Assembly (NCBI RefSeq): GCF_022803015.1 | Contig: NZ_JAFKON010000002.1 | Coordinates: 186,001-250,000, forward strand | Direction of reading: 5' to 3' | Source of the DNA: Arthrobacter humicola | Lineage (GTDB): Bacteria; Actinomycetota; Actinomycetes; Actinomycetales; Micrococcaceae | DNA: 64,000 bases | Part shown: piece after piece, positions 1-8,639 of the stretch | How the letters are laid out: each line of letters begins with the position of its first letter | How positions within the stretch are numbered: the stretch's first letter is position 1 | Program-made: the position numbers and the translations under genes | The notes under the pieces: model-generated | What the model was told of the DNA's origin: nothing | What the model saw: only the letters and a program-made list of their open reading frames with translations | The model's database searches: none

Positions 1-383
1 AGGGCGGTGGCCCCGCCGATGGCGACGAGCGTGATGGTCAGGACCCGGCGGCGGCCGATCCGGTCGCCAAGCGCGCCGAAGAACAGGCCGCCGACGGGAC
101 GGACTACGAAGGCGACGCCGAAGGTGGCGAACGTCGCAAGCATGGCCGTGACCGGGTCGCTGCCGGGGAAGAACAGTTGGGAGAAGATGACCGCGGTGAG
201 GCCGTAGAGGGTGAAATCGTAGAATTCAATGAACTGCCCGATGCTGCCCCCTGTGAGGACTCGCTTCTGCATCTTGGTGATGCCAAAGGGGCCGGACCGC
301 GAAGTGTCCTTGTCCAGGGCCGGGGCAGACGCTGTGGTCTGGGAAGCGGACGCCGGCTGGTCCGTGATGTCGTTGATCGTCAT
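1..383 (-). CDS. MFS transporter, metabolite:H+ symporter type (3' part outside window)
   Basis: The leftward reading frame starts at an ATG at 383 and runs off the window edge, giving about 127 N-terminal residues. After a polar N-terminus of about 45 residues comes the first membrane segment with GQFIEFYDFTLYG, then a second segment, and then the loop signature GDRIGRRRVL. The acidic residue in the first helix plus the GDRxGRR loop are typical of the metabolite:H+ symporter branch of the major facilitator superfamily (relatives of ProP, KgtP and ShiA), which import organic acids, osmolytes or aromatic acids with protons across the inner membrane. The substrate cannot be told from this part. 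A LysR gene lies upstream in the same direction and may control it. Confidence 0.85.
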   Translation of the reverse strand, partial: MTINDITDQPASASQTTASAPALDKDTSRSGPFGITKMQKRVLTGGSIGQFIEFYDFTLYGLTAVIFSQLFFPGSDPVTAMLATFATFGVAFVVRPVGGLFFGALGDRIGRRRVLTITLVAIGGATA

Positions 384-761
384 GACAGCCACGCTAGAGG
401 CGCCGTGTTTCCGAAGTTCCCTGCCGTGTTACGGACCCGGGAAATGAAATCTGCTGATGTTGCCGCCGTGTTGCCGGCAAGGCACGGCCCGGACATAAGT
501 CGGACACCTGGGGCGTGAATCGGAACCATTGAATCTCCTTTGATCAACATGGTTGTCGCGCTTCGGGACTCGGCCAAGGGCCGTCATTGCGCGGGATTTG
601 CCATTGGACTCCCGCCGGCACCACCGCACTGGACCAACTGTGTGTGATCCGGTTCACATCTGTCCAATTGATTGTTTTGGCCGAATCGATAGATTTTACC
701 GATGCCAATTACGCCGGATTCCGCAGTCATCGTCGCCGAGAAGCCAGCGGAATTCCCCGTG
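384..761. other. intergenic region upstream of the MFS gene
   Basis: This 378-bp gap between the LysR stop and the MFS start holds no convincing gene. It should contain the promoter of the MFS gene. The only structured element seen is a dyad at 685-703, listed separately. Confidence 0.6.
685..703. promoter_or_regulatory. possible LysR-type binding dyad
   Basis: ATCG (685-688) and CGAT (700-703) form an inverted repeat separated by exactly 11 bases, in an AT-rich patch upstream of the MFS gene. LysR-type regulators commonly bind interrupted dyads of this size. The arms are only four bases, so chance is a real alternative. Confidence 0.25.
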
Positions 762-1679
762 CTACTGCCGGGCGGCACCGTAGAGACGGATGCAGGTCTC
801 CTCAAAGGCCAGTGCCCGACGGGTGGGTTGCACCCCCTCGGGGCGGACCAGCATCACCTCGATCGGCGGGAAGTCGTCCGTCAGGGTCAGGGCCACCACC
901 CTGCCGCCGGAATACGTCAGGTCGCTGTGGAGCCGCTGGTTCAGCACTGCGTACCCGTGCCCCTTCGCCACAAACGAGCGGACCGTCTCATACCCGGCAA
1001 AGCGGTGCCGGACGTTCGGAACGACGCCCGCGATCGCGTACAGCTGCTCGTAGTAGTCCCGGCTATGCGGGAGATCCAGCACCACCGCGGGTTCGCCGTC
1101 CAGATCCTTCAGCGCGATGCTCCGCTCAGGCCGGGATGCCGCAGGGTGTTCAGCATGGACCAGCACATGAGGGGGCACCCGCTCGAGGACCGTGTGTGTA
1201 AAGCCCCGGCCCAGGCCGAGACCATACATCAGCGCGACATCGCATTGCCCTTCGAGGAGGGCGGTCTGCAGGCTCGCCAGATCGGCCTCCAGAAAGGAGA
1301 CCTCGACCCCCGGATGCTGAACTTCGAAGGTCTGCAGGATTGCGGGAAGCCTGAAGGGTGCCAGCGGCGAAAACACGCCCACCTTGAGCTCTCCGACCAG
1401 GCTTGTCGCAAGCCCCCGGGCCGACTCGTACAGCGAATCCGCATGCTCCAGCAGCACCTTGATGTCCTGGGCAAGCTGCCGGCCGGACGGCGTCAGCCGC
1501 AGGCCGCGGGTCCTGAGCCGGACAAACAGCTGAGTCGACAAGCTTGCTTCTAGCTGGGCCATGGCCGTGGACAGGGTGGACTGGGTCACGAGCAGCCTTT
1601 CGGCGGCCGACGTCATGTTTTCGAGCTCGGCCACCACCGCGAAATACCGCAGCTGGGTCAAGGTAAAGGGCTTCGCCAT
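762..1679 (-). CDS. LysR family transcriptional regulator
   Basis: The 305-residue protein has the usual LysR length and layout. A winged helix-turn-helix occupies residues 1-65 (LTQLRYFAVVAELENMTSAA, then TQSTLSTAMAQLEASLSTQLF). A periplasmic-binding-protein-like effector domain follows from about residue 90 (GELKVGVFSPLAPFRLPAIL). It is a cytoplasmic DNA-binding regulator that responds to a small ligand. The next gene in its direction is the MFS symporter 380 bp away, and the PucR gene lies just upstream (start region at 1713) on the same strand. It could regulate the symporter; this is inferred from position only. The ligand is unknown. Confidence 0.9.
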   Translation of the reverse strand: MAKPFTLTQLRYFAVVAELENMTSAAERLLVTQSTLSTAMAQLEASLSTQLFVRLRTRGLRLTPSGRQLAQDIKVLLEHADSLYESARGLATSLVGELKVGVFSPLAPFRLPAILQTFEVQHPGVEVSFLEADLASLQTALLEGQCDVALMYGLGLGRGFTHTVLERVPPHVLVHAEHPAASRPERSIALKDLDGEPAVVLDLPHSRDYYEQLYAIAGVVPNVRHRFAGYETVRSFVAKGHGYAVLNQRLHSDLTYSGGRVVALTLTDDFPPIEVMLVRPEGVQPTRRALAFEETCIRLYGAARQ

Positions 1680-1712
1680 TCGTCAATGCTCGCATTCTGC
1701 GCGGATCCGCGC

Positions 1713-3407
1713 TCACAGGCCCCGGAGCCGGTGCAGGAGAAGTGCGACGTGCAGCGAGGTCCGGGATTCTGGGTCGTCGAGGTCCACGCCGAGGAGCTCC
1801 TCCAGTTTGGCCAGCCGCGCATAGAGCGTAGGACGGCTCAGGTAGCCGCTGCGGGCCATCGCCGCTTTGTTGCCCCCGGACTCGAGGTACCGGCCCAGCA
1901 GCTCCAGGTGCCCGCCGCCGTCCCGGGCGTCGGCCTGCAGGACACCCTCCAGTTCTGACTCCGCGAACTGCTGCACGCGCGGATCCTTGCGCAGCAGGGC
2001 CAGCAGCCCCCGAAGCCGGACGTCCGTCGCCCGGTAGAACGGCTTCCGATCACCCCGCAGCGTCGCCGCGGTTTCGGCGACGTGGGCGGCTTCGTCAATG
2101 CCCGCCGCCGCTTCGAGCAAGGAACCCCTCAGGCGCCCCACGCCGATGCTCCATGTCGCCTCCGCCGGATTGCCGGCCCAGCCTCTGCCGGGGCGGTCTC
2201 CGCCGAAGGGTGGCACGGGCCGCATGTCGCTGCCCGCGAGGGCATCGGCGAGACGCTGGAGGGTCGGATCCTCCAATTGCTTCGCAGGAATGGCCAGGAT
2301 CATGCCCACCGATCCGGACCGGATGCTCGCGGTCAAAGCGCTGCCTGACACGGCTTTGAGGGCCCTGGCGAGCTGCTCCAGCAGGGCACGTTCCTCCTGT
2401 TGCCCGGCCAGTGGATCGATGCCGCCTCCCGCTGCCCCAGCTGAGGGGCCATAGGCTGGTCCGCCGCTCCGGAACACAACCGGCAGGTAGAACGGCGACC
2501 GCCTGAGTCCCAGCGCCGCGGCGCGGGCCTCCGCCTCGTCCTCGCCCAGCCCGCGGGGCTGACGCAGGGCGTTGAGAAGCCCCGCCTGCGCCTGGTGGCT
2601 CAGCTCTCGCCGGTCCCGTTCGGCGAGCCGGTTGATCGCCAGGGTCTGGGCCGCACGTTCCAGCACCATGGCCGCCGCGCCGTCGTCGTCGAGGGGGACC
2701 GGCACCACCAGCCGCCCCCAGACGTTCCCGCGCACGCCAACCGGCGTCTGCAGCCAGGCCTCGGGCCCGGCGCGGCTCGTCTCGGGCGGCGACGGCGTGG
2801 TCCGCGACCGCCGCTCCCAGTCCTCCAGCAGTTCGGTGGTCCGCAGCGGCCGGGCCGAGTATGCGAGAACGAGGTGCGAGAGGTCCTCCAGGACCACCGG
2901 GGCGCCGATCATGACCGCTGCCTGCTCCACGACCTGCCCGGTCCCGGCGCTTTCCAGGCTCAGCACCGTGAAGGCTTCGTGGACGTCGCGGGCGCGTTCC
3001 ACCCGTTCCAGCTGCTCGGCGACGATGATCCGGTGCACAATTTCGGTGATCTGGACGAACCGCACCCGGCGTTCCACCACGATCACGGGCATGGCCGCGG
3101 CCAGTGCGGCCCCGCGCAGCGCTTCCATACTGCGCTTCCTATCGCCGACGAGTTCAACAATCAGGCCGGACGCTGCCGCCTTTTCCAAGGATCTGATGAA
3201 CGACGCCGTAAGCCCGGGTTCCTTTTCCAGCTCCAGTCCCGTGGTGAGCACCAACTCCCCGCCCGACAGCAGCCCGGAAATGTCGAGCAATTCGCTCACG
3301 TGGACCCAGCGCACGGGGTTGTCGAGGGCCCCGGCGCCGCCGAGCAGGAGCGGAGCGGCCTCGCGGAGAACGGGAAGGTCAAGGATCGAGCCGACGGTGG
3401 GCAACAT
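1713..3407 (-). CDS. PucR family transcriptional regulator (likely activator of the divergent catabolic operon)
   Basis: This is a 564-residue cytoplasmic regulator. The N-terminal 125 residues match a PucR-like sensor domain (SILDLPVLREAAPLLLGGAG, LLSGGELVLTTGLEL, VVERRVRFVQITE). The middle part is a variable CdaR-like region. The C-terminal 60 residues are the PucR helix-turn-helix (LELLGRYLESGGNKAAMARS, SRPTLYARLAKLEELLGVDL). PucR-type proteins in actinobacteria and bacilli usually control purine, GABA or amino-acid catabolic genes next to them. Here the gene is divergent from mmsA and an aminotransferase, and a perfect palindrome touches its start codon. This suggests it regulates that operon and itself. 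Confidence 0.9.
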   Translation of the reverse strand: MLPTVGSILDLPVLREAAPLLLGGAGALDNPVRWVHVSELLDISGLLSGGELVLTTGLELEKEPGLTASFIRSLEKAAASGLIVELVGDRKRSMEALRGAALAAAMPVIVVERRVRFVQITEIVHRIIVAEQLERVERARDVHEAFTVLSLESAGTGQVVEQAAVMIGAPVVLEDLSHLVLAYSARPLRTTELLEDWERRSRTTPSPPETSRAGPEAWLQTPVGVRGNVWGRLVVPVPLDDDGAAAMVLERAAQTLAINRLAERDRRELSHQAQAGLLNALRQPRGLGEDEAEARAAALGLRRSPFYLPVVFRSGGPAYGPSAGAAGGGIDPLAGQQEERALLEQLARALKAVSGSALTASIRSGSVGMILAIPAKQLEDPTLQRLADALAGSDMRPVPPFGGDRPGRGWAGNPAEATWSIGVGRLRGSLLEAAAGIDEAAHVAETAATLRGDRKPFYRATDVRLRGLLALLRKDPRVQQFAESELEGVLQADARDGGGHLELLGRYLESGGNKAAMARSGYLSRPTLYARLAKLEELLGVDLDDPESRTSLHVALLLHRLRGL

Positions 3408-3445
3408 TTACACAGTGTAAACCAACCTCCAATTCTCCTTACACA
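3407..3445. promoter_or_regulatory. candidate PucR operator
   Basis: A perfect 15-base palindrome, TTTACACAGTGTAAA, occupies 3407-3421 and touches the ATG of the PucR gene. A second half-site, TTACACA, sits at 3439-3445 in the same orientation. The two TTACAC elements start 31 bases apart, about three helical turns, so they would lie on the same DNA face. The location in the 111-bp divergent intergenic region fits an operator serving both the regulator and mmsA. Confidence 0.5.
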
Positions 3446-3518
3446 CTGGCACTTATGGTGCCGTCTCCCGGTGGGGACACTGGAGGCAACGAACCCCAAT
3501 ACCGCATGAGGAGAAACC

Positions 3519-5006
3519 TTGAACATCATCGAGCACTGGATCAACGGCAGCTACGTCCCCGCCGGGGCGCGCACGGCCCCGGTGACCAATCCGGCCACGG
3601 GCAAGGTCACCGGCCAGGTTTCCCTGGCGAGCCAGGACGAGAGCCACGCCGCCATTGCCGCCGCCAAGGCCGCGTTCCCCGCGTGGCGCGACACCTCGAT
3701 TGCCCGCCGCACCCAGGTCCTCTTCGCCTTTCGCGAACTGCTCAACTCCCGCAAAGGCGAACTCGCCGCCATCATCACCTCCGAGCACGGAAAAGTCCTG
3801 GACGATGCCCTCGGGGAAGTCACCCGGGGCCAGGAGGTCGTCGAGTTCGCCTGCGGCATCCCCCATCTGCTCAAGGGCAGCTACACCGAGAACGCGTCGA
3901 CCAACGTGGACGTCCATTCCATCCGCCAGGCCCTGGGGCCGGTCGCAGTCATCAGCCCGTTCAACTTCCCGGCCATGGTGCCGATGTGGTTCTTCCCGCT
4001 TGCCATCGCCGCCGGCAACACGGTCGTCGTCAAGCCCAGCGAAAAGGACCCCACGGCCGTGAACTGGATGGCCGAACTCTGGAAAGAAGCCGGCCTGCCG
4101 GACGGCGTCTTCAACGTCCTGCACGGCGACAAGGTGGCCGTTGACGCCTTGCTCAACCACCCGGACATCAAAGCCGTCTCCTTCGTCGGCTCCACCCCGA
4201 TCGCCAAGTACGTCTATCAGACCGCGACGGCCAACGGAAAGCGCGTCCAGGCCCTTGGCGGAGCAAAGAACCACATGATCGTGCTGCCCGACGCCGATCT
4301 TGACCTGGCCGCCGACGCCGCCATCAATGCCGGATTCGGATCGGCGGGCGAACGGTGCATGGCCATCTCTGCCTTGCTCGCGGTGGGCGAAATCGCTGAT
4401 GAACTGGTGGACAAGATTGCCCAACGTGCGGCTTCCCTGCGCACCGGCGACGGGCTGCGCGGCTGCGACATGGGCCCGCTGGTGACGGCCCAGCACCGGG
4501 ACAAGGTTGCCGGCTACATTGATGCCGGCGAAGCTGCCGGGGCCCAACTCGTCGTCGACGGCCGCAACATCGCCGCCGACGCGGAAGGTGACGGGTTCTT
4601 CGTCGGACCCACGCTTTTCGACAAGGTGACTCCGGACATGTCCATCTATCAGGACGAGATCTTCGGTCCGGTCCTGTCCGTGCTTCGCGTTGACAGCTAC
4701 GACGAGGCGCTCGAGATGATCAACGGCAACCCATACGGCAACGGCACCGCCATCTTCACCAACGACGGCGGCGCGGCGCGGCGCTTCGAGAACGAAGTGG
4801 AGGTGGGCATGGTGGGCATCAACGTCCCCGTTCCGGTCCCCATGGCCTACTACTCCTTCGGCGGCTGGAAAAACTCGCTGTTCGGGGATACCCACGCCCA
4901 CGGCGCCGAGGGCGTCGGTTTCTTCACCCGCGGCAAGGCGGTCACCTCCCGCTGGCTGGATCCAAGCCACGGCGGCATCAACCTCGGCTTCCCGCAGAAC
5001 GCCTAA
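3519..5006 (+). CDS. mmsA: CoA-acylating (methyl)malonate-semialdehyde dehydrogenase
   Basis: The 495-residue NAD-dependent aldehyde dehydrogenase has the normal length for the MmsA/IolA group. It starts at TTG 3519, five bases after a GAGGAG ribosome site at 3508-3513. Recognisable parts are PFNFPAMVPMWFFPLAIAAG (NAD fold), FVGSTPIAKYVY and the catalytic cysteine in AGERCMAISALLAVG, followed by QDEIFGPVLSVLR. These enzymes convert malonate semialdehyde or methylmalonate semialdehyde plus CoA to acetyl-CoA or propionyl-CoA with loss of CO2. The co-transcribed aminotransferase would supply malonate semialdehyde from beta-alanine. Valine or inositol catabolism are alternatives, but no neighbouring genes for them are present. 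Confidence 0.92.
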   Translation: MNIIEHWINGSYVPAGARTAPVTNPATGKVTGQVSLASQDESHAAIAAAKAAFPAWRDTSIARRTQVLFAFRELLNSRKGELAAIITSEHGKVLDDALGEVTRGQEVVEFACGIPHLLKGSYTENASTNVDVHSIRQALGPVAVISPFNFPAMVPMWFFPLAIAAGNTVVVKPSEKDPTAVNWMAELWKEAGLPDGVFNVLHGDKVAVDALLNHPDIKAVSFVGSTPIAKYVYQTATANGKRVQALGGAKNHMIVLPDADLDLAADAAINAGFGSAGERCMAISALLAVGEIADELVDKIAQRAASLRTGDGLRGCDMGPLVTAQHRDKVAGYIDAGEAAGAQLVVDGRNIAADAEGDGFFVGPTLFDKVTPDMSIYQDEIFGPVLSVLRVDSYDEALEMINGNPYGNGTAIFTNDGGAARRFENEVEVGMVGINVPVPVPMAYYSFGGWKNSLFGDTHAHGAEGVGFFTRGKAVTSRWLDPSHGGINLGFPQNA

Positions 5007-5033
5007 GCCACCCGAATCCGAAAGGCAGCTGTC

Positions 5034-6407
5034 ATGACCTCGACCCTTGAAAACGTAACCCTCCCGCAGCAGGAGGCCGCCGAGTGCGCCCGCCGCGCCT
5101 ATGAACTGGACCGCAAGCACGTCTTCCACTCCTGGTCCGCCCAGGACCTCATCGATCCCATGGTCATCTCCGCGGCCGAGGGCTCCCACGTCTGGGACGG
5201 CGACGGCAACAAGTACCTGGACTTCTCCTCGCAGCTGGTCAACACTAACATCGGCCACCAGCACCCCGCCGTCGTGTCCGCCATCGCAGCACAGGCCACC
5301 AAGCTGTGCACGATCGCCCCGAGTTACGTCAACGACGCGCGCTCCGAAGCTGCACGCCTGATTGCCGGGCGCACCCCCGGCGAACTAAACAAGATCTTCT
5401 TCACCAACGGCGGGGCCGACGCCAACGAGCACGCCATCCGCATGGCCCGTCTGCACACGGGCCGCCACAAGGTGCTCTCCGCCTACCGTTCGTACCACGG
5501 CGGCACCCAGCTGGCAATCAACGTCACCGGCGACCCCCGGCGCTGGCCCAGCGACACCGCCAGCACCGGCACCGTCCACTTCTTCCCGCCGTACCTGTAC
5601 CGCACCGCCTTCCATTCCACCACCGAGGAGGAGGAAAGCCAGCGCGCCCTCGAACACTTGGAACAGCTGATCAGCTTCGAAGGCCCGTCCACCATCGCCG
5701 CCCTCATCCTGGAAAGCATCCCGGGCACGGCCGGGATCTACGTGCCGCCTCCGGGATACCTGCAGGGCGTCCGCGAGCTCTGCACCCGGCACGGCATCGT
5801 CTTCATCGCCGACGAAGTTATGTCCGGCTTCGGCCGCACCGGAACCTGGTTCGCCGTCGAGCACTTCGACGTCGTTCCGGACCTGCTGACCTTCGCCAAG
5901 GGCGTGAACTCCGGCTATGTTCCGATGGGCGGAGTGGCAATCAGTCCGGAGATCGCAGCCACGTTCGGCAAGCGTGTCTACCCCGGCGGCCTGACCTATT
6001 CTGGCCACCCGCTCGCGGCGGCTGCCGCCGTCGCGACCATCAACGCGATGGAGAATGAACAGATCGTCCAGCACGCGGCAGCCCTCGGCGAGAAGGTAAT
6101 CGGCCCGGCCCTGCGTGGATTCACCGAGCGCCACCGCTCCGTTGGTGAAGTCCGCGGCAAGGGCGTCTTCTGGGCGATCGAACTCGTCAAGGACCGGAAG
6201 ACCCGCGAGCCCCTGGCCCCGTACGGCGGCTCAAGCCCGGAAATGAACCAGCTGGTGGCGGCCTGCAAGTCCCGCGGGCTGCTCCCGTTCGCGAACTTCA
6301 ACCGAATCCATGTTGTCCCGCCGTGCAACACCAGCGTGGAAGACACCCAGAAGGGCTTGGCGGTACTGGACGCCGTGTTGGACATCGCGGACGGCTTTGC
6401 CGCCTGA
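5034..6407 (+). CDS. class III aminotransferase (probable beta-alanine/omega-amino acid:pyruvate type)
   Basis: The 457-residue PLP-dependent fold-type I enzyme shows SHVWDGDGNKYLDFSSQLVN near the N-terminus, TNGGADANEHAIRMAR, the PLP aspartate in IADEVMSGFGRTG and the Schiff-base lysine in LLTFAKGVNSGY. It lies 27 bases downstream of mmsA, so the two are almost certainly one operon. Class III enzymes of this kind move the omega-amino group of beta-alanine, GABA or taurine to a keto acid. The partner MmsA makes malonate semialdehyde (from beta-alanine) the most likely product. Substrate specificity is inferred from context only. Confidence 0.88.
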   Translation: MTSTLENVTLPQQEAAECARRAYELDRKHVFHSWSAQDLIDPMVISAAEGSHVWDGDGNKYLDFSSQLVNTNIGHQHPAVVSAIAAQATKLCTIAPSYVNDARSEAARLIAGRTPGELNKIFFTNGGADANEHAIRMARLHTGRHKVLSAYRSYHGGTQLAINVTGDPRRWPSDTASTGTVHFFPPYLYRTAFHSTTEEEESQRALEHLEQLISFEGPSTIAALILESIPGTAGIYVPPPGYLQGVRELCTRHGIVFIADEVMSGFGRTGTWFAVEHFDVVPDLLTFAKGVNSGYVPMGGVAISPEIAATFGKRVYPGGLTYSGHPLAAAAAVATINAMENEQIVQHAAALGEKVIGPALRGFTERHRSVGEVRGKGVFWAIELVKDRKTREPLAPYGGSSPEMNQLVAACKSRGLLPFANFNRIHVVPPCNTSVEDTQKGLAVLDAVLDIADGFAA

Positions 6408-6437
6408 GGCGCTCCCGCACTCTTGACATCGAAAGAC

Positions 6438-6470
6438 GGATGCTCCCCCGCACAACGCGGGGGAGCATCC
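6438..6470. terminator. hairpin between convergent genes
   Basis: A perfect 14-bp stem (6438-6451 with 6457-6470, arm GGATGCTCCCCCGC) closes a five-base loop. It lies between the rightward aminotransferase and the leftward transpeptidase, and would stop transcription in either direction. There is no clear T-tract. Confidence 0.7.
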
Positions 6471-6517
6471 GCCATTTCGGCGCAGAATTTCCGGCGACTC
6501 GGACTTTTCCCGTCCGC

Positions 6518-8545
6518 TCAGCCGGCCCGGGTCAGGAACTCCTTGAGCAGCGGCCCGGACGTGGTGGCCCCGAGTCCGCCGTCCTCGACGAACACGGCGA
6601 CGGCGAGGTCACCGTGCACGGACACGATCCAGGCGTGGGTCTTGGGCGGGGTGTCGTTGCCGAACTCGGCCGTTCCGGTCTTCGCCCCGACGGGCTCGCC
6701 CGGGACGGAGGCCAGGAACCCGGCATGTCCGCTGGTGACGACGGCCCGCATCATGTCAGCCAGCGCCGCGGCTTCCGCTGCAGTCACCGGCTTTTCGACG
6801 GCCGTGGCCGGTGCGGGGCCCGACGGTGTCGCGTCACCAGAGGCCGGGGCAGCCGGCGACGTGCCGGCGGTAGCCGTTCCTGTGGGGGCGGCGCCTTGGG
6901 CATCTGGAGGACTGGCGCCCTCGTTCGGATTCAATACCAGCTGGGCGGCCACCGGGGCTCCCTTGGCCACCGAGCCGGCCATGACGGCGGCGGCCAGGGG
7001 GGACAGGAGCACTTTGCCCTGGCCGATCATGGAGGCGGCATGTTCGGTTCCTTCGGCATCCCCGGGGACGGAGCCGAGGAATGCGGCCGCGCCGAGCGCG
7101 GGTGCTTCAACTGCCACGCCCAGCGAGGTCGCGGCGGATTCGAGCTGTGCCTGGGTGACGGTGTCGCGGGCGTTGATGAACGCGGTGTTGCAGGAGTGCG
7201 CAAAGGCGTCGCGCAGCGTCACGGACCCCAGGGAGGACTCAGGGTATCCCTCGGCGTTCTTGAAGGTGCGGCCGTCCACCGTGAGGGTGGGCGGGCAGTC
7301 CACCTTGGAGTCGGGCGTCATGCCGTTGCGGAACATGGCCAGGGAATCGACCATCTTGAAGATCGATCCAGGGGCATACTGTCCCAGCATCGCGGTGTCG
7401 TAGCCGTTGCTGCCCGGCCCGGAGGCGGCTGCCAGGACGGCGCCGCTGGAGGGCCGGAGCGCCACAATGGCCGACGCCGGGCCGACCTTGCCGAGGACGT
7501 CTTCCGCGAGCTGCTGCAGCTTCGGGTCCAGGGTGGTTTTCAGCGGGGTGCCTTCTTTTATCTCAGTTTGAAAAAGTACGCGGCGTCCCGCATTGGGCAG
7601 AGCCTGCTTCTCTGCGGCGGTGAGGCCTGCCTTCTCGGCGAAGACCTGAATGCCGTCGCTGCCGCGAAGCTGCGCGTCGTATTGCTGTTGCAGGCCACCG
7701 GTGCCCGTGGTGTCCCCGGCTTTGAGTACCCCGTTCGATTTTTCGATCTGTTCTGCATTCGCCTCCGCTGCGGTGCCCAGCAGGGCGCGGGCGAAGGTGC
7801 GGTTTGGTGCCAGCGGAAGGGAGTCCCGGATGGCGCGGGCGCCGGGAATCTCGCCGATCTGAGCATCGGTGATGGTCCGTCCTTCTTCACGCAAAGTGAT
7901 GGCGGCAACGAACGCCTCGGGGCCGGCCGCCGCGACCTGCTGCCCGTACGCCGCCGAGTCGACCCCCACCAGTTGGGCAAGCTTGGTGGCGGAATCGGCG
8001 GCGTCTGCACCGCCGAGCGCCGGCTTGTCGATGCCAACATTGACCACGGGCCGGTACGTGACCAGCGGGACCCCGCCGGCGCCCAGGATGTCGGCGCGCG
8101 ACGGCGAATGGGTTGCCGAGCCGACGAGCTCGCCTTCGGCCAGCTCGGGGACCAGGGTGGCCGGGTTCCAGACCGTCAGCCACTTGTCGCCAGACTTCTT
8201 GAACTCGGCGAAGGTGGTGTACTTCCACTCTTCGGAGCCGATCTTCCAGCGGTAGTTGAGCGGGACCGTGGCCTTATCGGCCTCCAGCGTCAGTTGGCCG
8301 CTTTCCACTGCAGGGCGGGCCGGGTCAAGCCCCTTGAATATTTCCTTGAGCTGGTCTTTAGCGGCACCGGAGTCCTTGCCCTCAAAGGCAACGGATCCGA
8401 CGTCGAGCGCGGACACCGCGGAGGCGAGCTGTTTGGCAGCGCTTTCGGCGCCCTCACGGCCGTCGCCGCAGGCGACCAGCGAGCCGCCAAGAACAAGGCC
8501 CACAAGGGCCAGTGCAAGTTTTGATGAGTTCCCCATGACGCCCAT
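6518..8545 (-). CDS. penicillin-binding transpeptidase, MecA-like N-terminal domain, lipoprotein
   Basis: The N-terminus is a lipoprotein signal: a hydrophobic stretch LALALVGLVLGGSLVAC with lipobox LVAC, so the protein is anchored outside the membrane. An NTF2-like MecA_N domain follows (to about residue 140), then a dimerisation region, then the transpeptidase domain. Active-site motifs are present: SIFK in PGSIFKMVDSLAM, SCN in AHSCNTAF, and KTG in GAKTGTAEFG. The enzyme cross-links peptidoglycan. Low-complexity Pro/Ala/Thr residues lie between SCN and KTG. I chose ATG 8545; ATG 8536 is equally possible, and a GTG at 8578 is less likely because it lengthens the signal n-region. This MecA-like layout does not by itself imply beta-lactam resistance. 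Confidence 0.85.
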   Translation of the reverse strand: MGVMGNSSKLALALVGLVLGGSLVACGDGREGAESAAKQLASAVSALDVGSVAFEGKDSGAAKDQLKEIFKGLDPARPAVESGQLTLEADKATVPLNYRWKIGSEEWKYTTFAEFKKSGDKWLTVWNPATLVPELAEGELVGSATHSPSRADILGAGGVPLVTYRPVVNVGIDKPALGGADAADSATKLAQLVGVDSAAYGQQVAAAGPEAFVAAITLREEGRTITDAQIGEIPGARAIRDSLPLAPNRTFARALLGTAAEANAEQIEKSNGVLKAGDTTGTGGLQQQYDAQLRGSDGIQVFAEKAGLTAAEKQALPNAGRRVLFQTEIKEGTPLKTTLDPKLQQLAEDVLGKVGPASAIVALRPSSGAVLAAASGPGSNGYDTAMLGQYAPGSIFKMVDSLAMFRNGMTPDSKVDCPPTLTVDGRTFKNAEGYPESSLGSVTLRDAFAHSCNTAFINARDTVTQAQLESAATSLGVAVEAPALGAAAFLGSVPGDAEGTEHAASMIGQGKVLLSPLAAAVMAGSVAKGAPVAAQLVLNPNEGASPPDAQGAAPTGTATAGTSPAAPASGDATPSGPAPATAVEKPVTAAEAAALADMMRAVVTSGHAGFLASVPGEPVGAKTGTAEFGNDTPPKTHAWIVSVHGDLAVAVFVEDGGLGATTSGPLLKEFLTRAG

Positions 8546-8639
8546 TATGCCCCGGGCCACCGACAAGTCCGTTGTCACATAACACCGTCACTTAGCACCG
8601 TCACCCGCCCCCCGGCTTCACTTCGGGTGCCGGGAACGC

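Noticed and set aside
3453..5264. Open frame of about 600 codons antisense to mmsA
   Set aside because: It is the high-GC shadow of mmsA. It has no domain, while mmsA on the other strand is a full enzyme.
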